This document shows, piece by piece, positions 49,706 to 58,749 of a DNA stretch of 64,000 nucleotides. Source of the stretch: Psychrobacter pygoscelis. GTDB lineage: Bacteria; Pseudomonadota; Gammaproteobacteria; Pseudomonadales; Moraxellaceae. The DNA is taken from positions 992,001 through 1,056,000 of the forward strand of contig NZ_RQRU01000001.1 of the NCBI RefSeq assembly GCF_004335015.1, read 5' to 3'. Each line of letters begins with the position of its first letter. Positions within the stretch are counted from its first letter, which is position 1. Both the position numbers and the translations under genes were made by a program. Below the pieces are notes generated by a model, which saw only the letters and a list, made by a program, of their open reading frames with translations, had not been told where the DNA came from and made no database searches.

Positions 49706-50451
49706 GAACCTGCATCCAAAATATTCAGATAAGTTAACATAATAGGATGAACAGAAAAGCATATCCAACTGACTTAACTGACGAACAATAGGCAGTGATA
49801 GAACCTCACTTTAATCGCCATCGTCGCTACAAATGGGACAAGCGTGAACTGGTCAATACCGTACTTTATATTACCAAGACCGGCTGCCAGTGGCGAATGC
49901 TTCCTAATGACTTTCCCCTTACCTAACCGTTTGGAGTTTCTTTCGGCGTGCTAATCAATCAGAACTTTGGGATAAGATATTGCAGGACTTGGTTAAAAAA
50001 AGCGCTTAAAAGCCAAAAGAGTAGCCAAACCAAGTTACGCCATCATAGACTCTCAAAGTGTTAAAACAACTAGCAAAGCACAAGACAGAGGGTTGTGATG
50101 GGGGTAAAAAAGTAAAAGGTCGCAAACGTCATACCGTAGTTGATACTTTGGGCAGCCTATTAACCGTCGTTGTTTATGCTGATATCCACGATACCAAATC
50201 TAGCATATTAGCCTTTACTAAAGCGCTTGATACCTACCCCAACATGAAAGCCATATCTGCTGACACCGGTTATCGTAAAACCTTTGAAGAACAAGTGCAG
50301 GAGTAATGCAAGTTGCCTGCTGGCATCTCAATGAAGATCAACGGTTCTTCAGATTATCCCTAAGCGCTGAATTGTCGAACGTACCTTTGCTTGGTTAAAT
50401 TGACTCATATCCAGCAAATTTTACGAGGGCTTTGGTTGTGAATACAGGTTC
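49706..50451 (+). mobile_element. Decayed IS5-family (IS427-group-like) insertion sequence
   Basis: A 746-base element bounded by imperfect terminal inverted repeats. The left end opens GAACCTGCATCC and the right end closes with GAATACAGGTTC, the complement of GAACCTGTATTC. A direct TTA lies on both sides (49703-49705 and 50452-50454), fitting the TNA target duplication of the IS427 group. The interior is a broken DDE transposase. It lies between the receptor and Slam genes. Confidence 0.85.
49747..50400 (+). pseudogene. IS5-family transposase, inactivated
   Basis: The reading starts at ATG 49747 (MNRKAYPTDLTDEQ) and meets a TAG at 49789 where related transposases have Trp. It goes on through AVIEPHFNRHRRYKWDKREL and TKTGCQWRMLPNDFP, then shifts frame near 49920. 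After a second disruption it resumes with IDSQSVKTTSKAQDRG and GKKVKGRKRHTVVDTLGSLL (from about 50040). It ends early at 50306, and remains of the final DDE part (RTFAWLN-like) follow in another frame. Several independent lesions show it cannot make active transposase. Confidence 0.85.
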
Positions 50452-50515
50452 TTAAATTAGAGGGTGCTTGTTAACGCCTTAATATCCCTAACTCATAAAA
50501 ACCAATGGTTTTATC

Positions 50516-52057
50516 ATGCAAAATATCCATAATTTTATTCACAGTGACCGACATATTCGCAGTCATAGACACAGCTTCATTCATCGTACGCTCAAACGTG
50601 CCACTGTATTATGGCTACTAAGCGTCAGTATGCACAATGGTTTTTCAGCAACACCTATATCTATCAATGCCAAGGCTGTGACTAAGCCCACAGACATCGG
50701 TAGTCAGCAACGTTTTAATGAATTACCCATTGCAGCGCCTGAGCAAAACCCCCTATCTTCTGAGCCAAAAACTGCCGCCACTCCGACTACTACCAATAAT
50801 ACAATGGATGTCGATGCCAAGTTTTTACTGTCTCAGCCTACGCTGTTACAGCAAGCCATGCTTTCGGTCATCGCTGAACAAAATATGGCAGGCATCCAGG
50901 AAATACTGCCCATATATATACAGTGGTCACAGCATGATGCTGAAACCGCACTATTAGCAGAGGCGATGTTAGCACGGTATCAGCATCAGCCTAAAATAGC
51001 GATTGCAAATTTTTCACAATTATTAAGAACATATCCTCAAAATGACATGCTACGTTGGCAGTTAACCTTATCACTAGTAGAGAATCGACAGTTTAAAGAG
51101 GCACAACACCATCTTGAGCAGCTACAAGGCTCACAACAAATTCCACCAGTATTGATTGCCAATTATAGACAATGGATTGACAAGCAAGCAGATATCCAAT
51201 GGCAGTTGGCTGCCACCATTGTACAGGACAATAATATCAATAAAGCTCCTGATGATAAGCATTATGGGCGCTGGACATTTGATGACCCTGTTGATGACAA
51301 AGCCTTAGTTTACTCTTTGCAGCTTGGCAAGCAGTGGCAACATCGTGGGGGATTTTTTAACCAATTACAGGCAAGCTATACGGCTAAAAACTATCATAAG
51401 CAAACCCAATATAATGATCACAGTCTACGGGTATCGGCTGGTATTGGCTGGGCAGATGCCAAACAGCAATATCAGTTAGCACCTATATGGACTTATCGAC
51501 TGTATGGCAACCGCCCCTATAGCCGCAGTGTGGGACTACGAATCAATAGCCGCCACCAGCTCTCTGATAATGATTACCTTTATAGTGCAGCGGAGGTTGG
51601 ACGAGTGCATCACCACGAAGACAAACGCCAATTTTTAAACAATCGTAACTATTTGGCTAGTACAACGTGGCTACATCAACTAGATGATAATCAAAGCATT
51701 AGTGCTGGTATTGATTATTATCGGCAATATAAAACTCGAGATACCGATGACAGTTACCAACAAAAAGGGCTGCGCTTAGGGGGGCAAAAAAACTGGCAAC
51801 AAGGACAAGGGCTTGGCACTCAGCTTGGCGCCAGCTATGCAGTACGTGACTATGAGGGCGCATCATTTTTTAGTAATGGGCAAAAACGTAATGATAAAGA
51901 ATATGCCATTAATGCCAGTATTTGGCATGAGAAGCTCAATTTTGCCAATGTGCTATTTCCAAAGCTCACTTTTAGCCATCAGCGCCTAGATAGCAATGAT
52001 GCGTCAAAAAGTTATGCCCTCAATAATATAGGTGCTGAGCTTGAGATGCGGTTTTGA
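50516..52057 (+). CDS. Surface lipoprotein assembly modifier (Slam)
   Basis: The product is 513 residues. The leader has a long n-region and a hydrophobic core ending HNGFSA (cleavage near residue 44). A helical TPR-like domain covers ~95-225 (AEAMLARYQHQPKIAIANFS, LRWQLTLSLVENRQFKEAQH). The rest is a DUF560 beta-barrel of about 14 strands ending GAELEMRF, with terminal Phe. This TPR-plus-barrel design is that of Slam, the outer-membrane translocon that flips TbpB-like lipoproteins to the cell surface. The TbpB-like gene ~4 kb upstream is the obvious client. The IS remnant now separates it from that operon, so it may need its own promoter. Confidence 0.92.
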   Translation: MQNIHNFIHSDRHIRSHRHSFIHRTLKRATVLWLLSVSMHNGFSATPISINAKAVTKPTDIGSQQRFNELPIAAPEQNPLSSEPKTAATPTTTNNTMDVDAKFLLSQPTLLQQAMLSVIAEQNMAGIQEILPIYIQWSQHDAETALLAEAMLARYQHQPKIAIANFSQLLRTYPQNDMLRWQLTLSLVENRQFKEAQHHLEQLQGSQQIPPVLIANYRQWIDKQADIQWQLAATIVQDNNINKAPDDKHYGRWTFDDPVDDKALVYSLQLGKQWQHRGGFFNQLQASYTAKNYHKQTQYNDHSLRVSAGIGWADAKQQYQLAPIWTYRLYGNRPYSRSVGLRINSRHQLSDNDYLYSAAEVGRVHHHEDKRQFLNNRNYLASTTWLHQLDDNQSISAGIDYYRQYKTRDTDDSYQQKGLRLGGQKNWQQGQGLGTQLGASYAVRDYEGASFFSNGQKRNDKEYAINASIWHEKLNFANVLFPKLTFSHQRLDSNDASKSYALNNIGAELEMRF

Positions 52058-52126
52058 TGTTTAGCTGATATTTTTTTGATGTTTTATCTGGTGTTTTTAT
52101 CGATTATTTGATCTCAAATAAAAAAA

Positions 52127-52158
52127 GCAGGGCGGGTTGATAACTCAACTCGTCCTGC
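52127..52158 (-). terminator. Rho-independent terminator of rph
   Basis: A 14-pair stem (GCAGGGCGGGTTGA with TCAACTCGTCCTGC, two G-T pairs) closes on a TAAC loop. On the minus strand a run of seven T follows. It lies about 60 bases beyond the rph stop codon and also separates it from the convergent Slam gene. Confidence 0.88.
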
Positions 52159-52217
52159 CTGTTCACTTCATGCTTATTTAGCTCAGCTATATGTCATACA
52201 AATAAATAAGCACAATC

Positions 52218-52934
52218 TTACCAACCAAGTGCGGTTTGCTGCATAGTTACCAGCTTCTCGATACCTTGTTGCGCCATAGCAAGCATTTTATCCGCTTGCT
52301 CACGGGTGAATGGCTTCTCTTCAGCCGTACCTTGAATCTCAATAAATTCGCCTTTTTGGGTCATGACCACATTAAGATCTGTATCACAGCTTGAGTCTTC
52401 TTCATAATTGAGATCCAAATAGACCTCACCGTTTTTGATACCGACAGACACGGCAGCAACCAGACCAATTAATGGATCAGCCTTAAGCTTCTTTTTCTTC
52501 TGCAAGGTCTCAAGCGCATCAATCATCGCCACTGCTGCGCCGGTGATACTAGCGGTACGCGTGCCGCCATCTGCTTGAATCACATCACAGTCGACGTAGA
52601 TGGTGTTTTCACCCAGTTTAGATAAGTCAACCATCGCGCGTAGGCTACGGCCGATCAGGCGTTGAATCTCTTGGGTACGGCCAGATTGCTTACCACGAGC
52701 CGCCTCGCGTTGATTGCGGGTGTTAGTAGCGCGCGGCAGCATACCATATTCTGCGGTAATCCAGCCTTTACCTTGCCCTTTGAGCCAACGTGGAACGCCG
52801 GACTCAACACTGGCAGTACATAAGACTTTGGTATCGCCAAAGCTCACCAATACCGAGCCTTCAGCATGCTTGGTATAGTTACGCTCAAAGGTGACGGGAC
52901 GCAGTTGATTAAACTCTCGGTTATCTATTCGCAT
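52218..52934 (-). CDS. rph: Ribonuclease PH
   Basis: The product is 238 residues from ATG at 52934, the exact usual length; an upstream start at 52970 would add 12 residues. It is a phosphate-dependent 3'-5' exoribonuclease that trims tRNA 3' ends. The sequence opens [19 protein letters not shown]. It has the conserved [20 protein letters not shown] and SRLAMVDL-type helix ([20 protein letters not shown]). [11 protein letters not shown] carries the phosphate-binding loop. AGGAA precedes the start. Confidence 0.97.
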   Translation of the reverse strand: MRIDNREFNQLRPVTFERNYTKHAEGSVLVSFGDTKVLCTASVESGVPRWLKGQGKGWITAEYGMLPRATNTRNQREAARGKQSGRTQEIQRLIGRSLRAMVDLSKLGENTIYVDCDVIQADGGTRTASITGAAVAMIDALETLQKKKKLKADPLIGLVAAVSVGIKNGEVYLDLNYEEDSSCDTDLNVVMTQKGEFIEIQGTAEEKPFTREQADKMLAMAQQGIEKLVTMQQTALGW

Positions 52935-53085
52935 GGCGGTGCAGTTTCCTATCGTTATATCTAGCAGCAAGTGAGGATTGAGTGCTGCTATGGATTAATA
53001 CTTCATCAAAGATGAATGGGGCTATCGTAACGCCATGACTCGCGAATAGCAAGGCATGGCAGATACCTAGAAGCAATGAGGGGCT

Positions 53086-54900
53086 TTATTCTAAGCCTTC
53101 CATTTTACGCAGCTCTTTTCGTAGAATCTTACCCACATTCGATTTTGGTAACTCGTCAACGAACTGGACTTTACGTGGTCGCTTATAGCCAGTTAGGTTT
53201 TTCTTACCAAATTCGAGCAGCTCTTGTTCGCTAACCTCACCTTTCTTAACCACGAATATCTTAGGCTCCTCGCCGCGGCTATCACTAGGAACACCGATTG
53301 CTCCGCACTCAAGGACGTTAGGGTGATCTGACATGGCCTCTTCGATCTCGTTAGGATAGACATTGAAGCCTGAGACTAAGATCATGTCTTTTTTCCGATC
53401 GACAATTTTGATAAAGCCTTTTTCATCCATAATACCAACGTCACCCGTTTTTAAGTAGCCGTTGTCAGTGAAGCTCTCAGCGGTTTCATCTGGACGATTT
53501 TGATAGCCGAGCATCACTTGCGGACCTTTAACGCAGATCTCACCGCGCTCACCGACAGGCATCTCGTTACCATCATCATCAATTAAAATTACATCCGTAC
53601 TGGAGGCTGGAATACCAATTTTATTTGTGAATTCAGCGATGGTCATTGGGTTAAAGGCAACCACAGGCGAGGTCTCAGACAGACCGTAGCCTTCAATAAT
53701 CGGTAGTCCCGTAATCTCATGCCACTCTTTGGCGACTGAAGCAAGTACTGACATGCCGCCACCAATAGAGGCTTTAAGGTGTGAGAAGTCGAGCTGCTTA
53801 AAGGCTTCTTTATGAACCAAGCCATTAAATAAGGTATTGACCGCTGGTAAGAACGACGGCTTATACTTATCAATTTGCTTTATGAGGTCGTCAAGATCAC
53901 GCGGATTGGGGATGAGCAACGTGTTATACCCTTGGTACATAGGATACATGCCGCAGACTGTGAATGAGAAAACATGATATAACGGCAACGCACCAAGGAT
54001 GATGTCCTCTGCTTTAACATCGTATTCAAAAGCACTGTTCATCAAGGCACTAATCTGTAGCATATTGGCAGCCAAATTACCATGGGTCAGCATTGCGCCT
54101 TTTGCCACTCCCGTCGTACCACCAGTATATTGCAGCAATGCCACGTCACCCAGATCGACATCTGGACGCTTATATTGGCTGGCAGATACTGCACTTAGCG
54201 CTGTCTTAAAGCCGACACTATTAGGCAGCTTATATTTGGGAACCATCTTTTTGACGTGACGAACGACAAGGTTGACTATCGAGCCTTTAAGCAGACCGAG
54301 CATATCACCCATGCTACAGACGATAATATGCTCTAGCTGCCCTTTACTCTTAGCGTTCTCTAAAGTCGTCGCAAAGTTCTCAATAATGAAGATAGCTTTA
54401 GCACCGCTATCTTCTAACTGATGCGATAGCTCGCGGCTGGTATAAAGTGGGTTGACGTTGACTAAAGTCATACCAGCACGAATAACCCCTAAAGCGACTA
54501 TGGGGTACTGAAGAATATTGGGCATCATCGCGGCTACTTTATCGCCTTTTTTAAGTCCTAACGACTGTAGGTAAGCGGCGATCTGACGGCTATATAAGTC
54601 GAGCTTGTGGAAGGTCAACGAGACATCCATACAAGTGAACGCTTTTTTATTGCCATATCGGGCAAAGTTTCGCTCAAATATATCCAGCATTGAGCTGTTC
54701 TTAGCAGGCAGCTCGATATCGGCTGGGATACCGTAGCGCTCATAAGTCTCAAGCCATGGCCGGTCGCTTGGAATCTCCGGAATCTGTGGATAAGGCTGCG
54801 CGTTATAAGACGATTGATTGCTATTAGTAGCTGACGCACTGGTCGATTGCGCGCTATCTGAATGAGTGGTTGTGTTGTTCACGTCATTTTGTGCTGTCAT
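53086..54900 (-). CDS. fadD: Long-chain fatty-acid-CoA ligase, paralogue 1
   Basis: The product is 604 residues from ATG 54900; an ATG ten codons upstream is possible. It is an AMP-forming acyl-CoA synthetase that activates fatty acids for beta-oxidation or phospholipid synthesis. The P-loop-like motif is LLQYTGGTTGVAKGAMLTHG. The second adenylation motif is IIEGYGLSETSPVV. The C-terminal catalytic Lys is in the closing KSNVGKILRKEL. The N-terminal ~45 residues are low-complexity Ser/Asn/Thr and unlike paralogue 2. It lies downstream of a second ligase on the same strand after 651 bases. Confidence 0.93.
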   Translation of the reverse strand: MTAQNDVNNTTTHSDSAQSTSASATNSNQSSYNAQPYPQIPEIPSDRPWLETYERYGIPADIELPAKNSSMLDIFERNFARYGNKKAFTCMDVSLTFHKLDLYSRQIAAYLQSLGLKKGDKVAAMMPNILQYPIVALGVIRAGMTLVNVNPLYTSRELSHQLEDSGAKAIFIIENFATTLENAKSKGQLEHIIVCSMGDMLGLLKGSIVNLVVRHVKKMVPKYKLPNSVGFKTALSAVSASQYKRPDVDLGDVALLQYTGGTTGVAKGAMLTHGNLAANMLQISALMNSAFEYDVKAEDIILGALPLYHVFSFTVCGMYPMYQGYNTLLIPNPRDLDDLIKQIDKYKPSFLPAVNTLFNGLVHKEAFKQLDFSHLKASIGGGMSVLASVAKEWHEITGLPIIEGYGLSETSPVVAFNPMTIAEFTNKIGIPASSTDVILIDDDGNEMPVGERGEICVKGPQVMLGYQNRPDETAESFTDNGYLKTGDVGIMDEKGFIKIVDRKKDMILVSGFNVYPNEIEEAMSDHPNVLECGAIGVPSDSRGEEPKIFVVKKGEVSEQELLEFGKKNLTGYKRPRKVQFVDELPKSNVGKILRKELRKMEGLE

Positions 54901-54930
54901 AAAATTACCCAACGAGTTAAAGATTGTCAT

Positions 54931-55581
54931 AAAATTTAGTAAGTGAATCGCTAATTATTCGGTTATTCGTTCACTTGCTAGTCCAAATACTTTACGCCCA
55001 AACATAAAGCCGTATTCAATATGCGCTATGATTGCTAACTTGTGTTCATAGCCAAATCGATCAATGTAGGCGCTGTTACTATTTAGCCAGACTCATCATA
55101 AGCGTCATAATCTCTCTGTGTAACGAGCTTAAGAGCCATTACGGTATGCTAATTAATGGTGACATCTTCATAGTAGCATCGCCCTATCGCGATATAGAGT
55201 AATGTAAAAATCTGGTAATAACATGGCGCTTTATTATTTATTTGTGAATCTAAAGTCATTTAGCAGTCAACTCTACCCTTTAATAAAGGTAAATAAACAG
55301 TTACGGTCATTGTTAGAGCTAAATAATACCTTTTATAATGACAAAAAACTATCTTAACAACCTACCGCCTCAAAATCACACTGTTGCTGTTATTGTCACT
55401 AATACTATCCCTGTTACTATTATTGTTATTGCCGCACATAAAAAAGGACTGTAGCCCTTAGCCCAGTCCTTTTTGCGAAGCACTACCCGTTAGCGCTTAG
55501 AATAATAGCAGCCTGATTAAATTCAGCATCTTAATATGGCGTCTTTATGCGCTAATCTAGCAATCGTTATGGCATAACTTA
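54931..55581. other. Intergenic region between the two acyl-CoA ligase genes
   Basis: 651 AT-rich bases. The only structure seen is the terminator at 55441-55474. A tract rich in TTATTGT/ACTATT units lies at about 55380-55430. There must be a separate promoter for paralogue 1. No FadR/PsrA-like operator was recognised with confidence. Confidence 0.4.
55441..55474 (-). terminator. Rho-independent terminator of ligase paralogue 2
   Basis: AAAAGGACTG pairs perfectly with CAGTCCTTTT across a 12-base loop, with A- and T-runs on the flanks. It lies about 108 bases past the paralogue 2 stop codon, so the two ligases are separate transcripts. Confidence 0.85.
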
Positions 55582-57312
55582 TTATTTTTTCTGCTTTTTC
55601 TCTTCAATCTTACGGATCTCTTTACGTAAAATTTTGCCAACGTTTGACTTAGGAAGCTCATCGATAAACTCAACGTAGCGTGGACGCTTATAGCCAGTTA
55701 GGTTCTCTTTTCCGAACTTAAGGACCTCTTCCTCCGTCAGGCTATTATCGCTCCGTACCACATATATCTTAGGTACTTCGCCACTACGCTCATCTTCCAC
55801 GCCAATGACGCCGCACTCCAGAATTTTAGGGTGATGCGTCATCACCTCTTCTACTTCATTGGGGTAGACATTAAAGCCGGATACCAAGATCATGTCTTTT
55901 TTGCGATCGACGATTTTGACAAAGCCCTTTTCGTCCATGACTCCGATATCACCGGTGCGAAAGTAGCCATCGGCCGTCATCGCACTGGCAGTCGCATCTT
56001 CACGGTTCCAATAGCCCTTCATCACCTGAGGTCCACGGATACTAATCTCGCCGCGCTCGCCTAGCTCCACCTCATTACCTGCATCGTCCAAGATGGCAGC
56101 TTCAGTGGCAGGTATCGGTACACCGACAGTACCGCTAAAGGTGTTCATCATAATAGGATTAGCAATCGCGACTGGGGAGGTCTCCGAGAGACCATAGCCC
56201 TGAATCACCACATTACCAGTGACCTCTTCCCATTTATCTGCCGTATTTTTAAGCACTGCCATACCGCCGCCCATCGACATTCTTAGTTTGCTATGGTCGA
56301 GTGCTTTAAAGACATCACTATTGGCTAGACCATTAAATAAGGTATTGACCGCTGGAAAGAAAGTTGGTGGATAGTCAGTATAGGCCTTGATTAAGCTTTT
56401 GCCATCACGAGGATTAGGCACTAATAGGCCAATACAGCCTCGGCGCAGACCGAACATACCACAGACGGTAAATGAGAAAATATGATACAGCGGTAGAGCG
56501 GTCATGATGATAGGCTGCTCGCTACTGTTTTCAAGTTCATCTAATCCACCACCCAAAAAGGTGTCACACTGAATAAGGTTGGCGACAAGATTCTTATGAG
56601 TGAGCATGGCACCTTTGGCCACACCTGTCGTACCACCCGTATATTGCAACATAGCAAGGTCACTAAGACCAATATTGTTAGGGCGCTTATATTTGCTTAC
56701 TGGGACTTTATTGAGCGCCTTTTTAAAGGTGATGCTGCCTTTGATGTCATACTTTGGTACCATCTTTTTGACATGCCGCACGACGGTATTCACCACTAGG
56801 CCTTTTAGTGTGCCCATCAGATCTCCCATCGAGGCGATCACGACTTTATCGACCAATTTTTTACCGATATCTTGATAGGTTTTGGCGAAGTTTTCGATGA
56901 TGAACAGTACTTTGGCATCTGAGTCGTCAAGCTGGTGCTCAAGCTCTTTTGAGGTATACAAAGGATTGACATTGACCAATACATAACCGGCACGTAGCAC
57001 TGCAAGCACGGTCACAGGCATTTGCAGGATATTGGGCATCATAACAGCCACTTTATCGCCTTTTTTTAAGCCGATCGATTGTAGATAGGCGGCAATTTGT
57101 TTGCTATAGCGATCTAGGTCTTTGTATGATAACTCTGAACCCATACAGACATAAGCTGTCTTTTCAGCATGCTTTTCAAGGCTTTCTTCAAAAATATCGA
57201 TAAGAGAAGTATTTTCGGGCGGCAGCTCGATATCATACTCCATGCCTAGCTCTTGGTAGGTCTTTAACCAAGGCTTATCATTTCGACGTATGAGATGATG
57301 TTGATTGTCCAT
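55582..57312 (-). CDS. fadD: Long-chain fatty-acid-CoA ligase, paralogue 2
   Basis: The product is 576 residues with AGGAG well upstream of the ATG. The adenylation motifs are LAMLQYTGGTTGVAKGAML and VIQGYGLSETSPVAIANP. The C-terminal Lys motif is KSNVGKILRKEI. It is clearly similar to paralogue 1 over its whole length apart from the N-terminus and the Lys-rich tail (EEKKQKK). The head-to-tail pair looks like an old duplication with divided roles, as with fadD1-fadD2 in pseudomonads. Substrate chain length cannot be read from the sequence. Confidence 0.93.
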   Translation of the reverse strand: MDNQHHLIRRNDKPWLKTYQELGMEYDIELPPENTSLIDIFEESLEKHAEKTAYVCMGSELSYKDLDRYSKQIAAYLQSIGLKKGDKVAVMMPNILQMPVTVLAVLRAGYVLVNVNPLYTSKELEHQLDDSDAKVLFIIENFAKTYQDIGKKLVDKVVIASMGDLMGTLKGLVVNTVVRHVKKMVPKYDIKGSITFKKALNKVPVSKYKRPNNIGLSDLAMLQYTGGTTGVAKGAMLTHKNLVANLIQCDTFLGGGLDELENSSEQPIIMTALPLYHIFSFTVCGMFGLRRGCIGLLVPNPRDGKSLIKAYTDYPPTFFPAVNTLFNGLANSDVFKALDHSKLRMSMGGGMAVLKNTADKWEEVTGNVVIQGYGLSETSPVAIANPIMMNTFSGTVGVPIPATEAAILDDAGNEVELGERGEISIRGPQVMKGYWNREDATASAMTADGYFRTGDIGVMDEKGFVKIVDRKKDMILVSGFNVYPNEVEEVMTHHPKILECGVIGVEDERSGEVPKIYVVRSDNSLTEEEVLKFGKENLTGYKRPRYVEFIDELPKSNVGKILRKEIRKIEEKKQKK

Positions 57313-57475
57313 AATCTTAAAACTCCTAACATTTAAAACTTAATTGAAATTATAATTTAGTATAACTAGAAAGGCAGCGAATTAAAATAATCCCCTAAAA
57401 TGAATGCCATTACTACTGTTAAAATACACTATTATTTGTAAATTACTCAATAGATTATATAAGTAGGCTGCTGAG

Positions 57476-57730
57476 CTAGGTAAAGCTTCTGAATTTATTA
57501 AGCTTTTTATTTTTCTCATTACACGAAGTGGTCGGCAGCACAACGTCCGTACTCTCTGAGTAAGTCAGGATACTGATGATGTCTTGAGCGCGTATCTGCT
57601 GGGTCAATAGCTTGAGCGCAGCCTGCGCGAGCAGCAACTTATCACGGCTATCCATGACGCCTGACCTGTCGATCAAAAAGACTAGATTGGCGAGTGGTAG
57701 TGTTTTATTACCACTTTTTAGTCCAGCCAT
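57476..57730 (-). pseudogene. VWA-domain protein remnant (YfbK-like)
   Basis: An 84-codon frame reads MAGLKSGNKTLPLANLVFLI, then DRSGVMDSRDKLLLAQAALKLL and DIISILTYSESTDVVLP. This is the first third of a VWA domain as in YfbK-type proteins, where the MIDAS motif is normally DVSGSM. Here it is DRSGVM, so a metal-binding Ser is lost. The frame ends within the domain and nothing homologous follows, so it is a truncated remnant and not a working gene. Confidence 0.7.
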
Positions 57731-57893
57731 TATTAACCTTAATACCGAGCTTAACGATTTTATTGTCTCGGTCGGCTCTTTGCCTGGGGTATTACCGGCA
57801 CTCTACTGTAACTACCGAGAGCAGCAACATCCATTACCATTGGCGCAATCACGACAATAGGCGAACTCTCAGCTTAAGAGACCTGCAGTTCGC

Positions 57894-58039
57894 TATAGTA
57901 AGTTCATGATAAAAACGCTACAGCGGTACTGGGATGAATTTTTTGCAGCCTCTGTCGACATGCCCGCAGCAAGTCAGAAAAATTTATACCAGTTGCGCAC
58001 CGTATTGCGATAACTCTATTTTATTTAGACTCGACTATA
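57894..58039. repeat. MITE-like interspersed repeat, copy 3
   Basis: A 146-base copy opening TATAGTAAGTTCATGATAAAA and ending AGACTCGACTATA. The inner part keeps AGCGGTACTGGGATGAATT, GCAGCCTCTGTCGAC and CAGAAAAATTTATACCAGTT. It lies in a gene-free stretch (57731-58749), close to the VWA remnant and about 20 kb from copies 1 and 2. Confidence 0.85.
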
Positions 58040-58749
58040 ACTTACTCGCTGACCTTCTCATTACAGAACTACTACTTTACCGCGTGCGACACGCACGAAA
58101 CAGTAGCCCCGTACCAATGGTTATGCTCAATAACTCTCATCATGGTTGTTTACTGAGACCAACGCTATTAGATCGCTCTTTATTTGTTAAGCAGTGGGTA
58201 TATCCTAGTGTGGATGAGTCTCCCACCTTTTATTAGTATGGTTACTCACAAGTTTAAATTTACCAACTTATGTTTTATATAAAACATACTCCATTTGCAA
58301 GTCCAGTTAAGTGCTTGTTCGGCTTAAAGTCAGCCGTAACTAGCACATAAGTGACGGAACGTCCGTCATAGTTACTATGAAGGAGTGATAGAGCTGTGTC
58401 ACTTCATCCAAACTTAAGTAGATAAACCCCCTTAAAATCGACCAACATGGGATCGTACAAAACCAGCCGCACGTCATATTCTGTCGTCTATCATCGCTGC
58501 CTACTTTTTTATTGACGCAATATCCTTTACGATACGCTATCTTATTCCCTTTATTCGGTTTGTCCTTTTTATGGATACAGACCTACTTTGAATACAAGCA
58601 ATACCAGCTTACTGTTAATACGAATCTACTGTTAATAGCAACCATGACTACAAAGCCAATGAAAGCTTAAAAACGCACCATATCCTTGATTTAATATTGT
58701 CTAATAATGCCACTTTTTTGTTTTAATAATTATAGCGAAACTTATTGTT
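58040..58749. other. Long region upstream of parC
   Basis: About 710 bases with no supported gene. It contains a perfect inverted repeat, TGACGGA-ACG-TCCGTCA, at 58352-58368. An open frame at 57934-58236 overlaps repeat copy 3 and is not believed. The parC promoter should lie in the last ~150 bases, which are AT-rich. Confidence 0.4.

Noticed and set aside
57934..58236. 100-codon open frame upstream of parC
   Set aside because: Most of its first third is repeat copy 3, which does not code in the other two copies.
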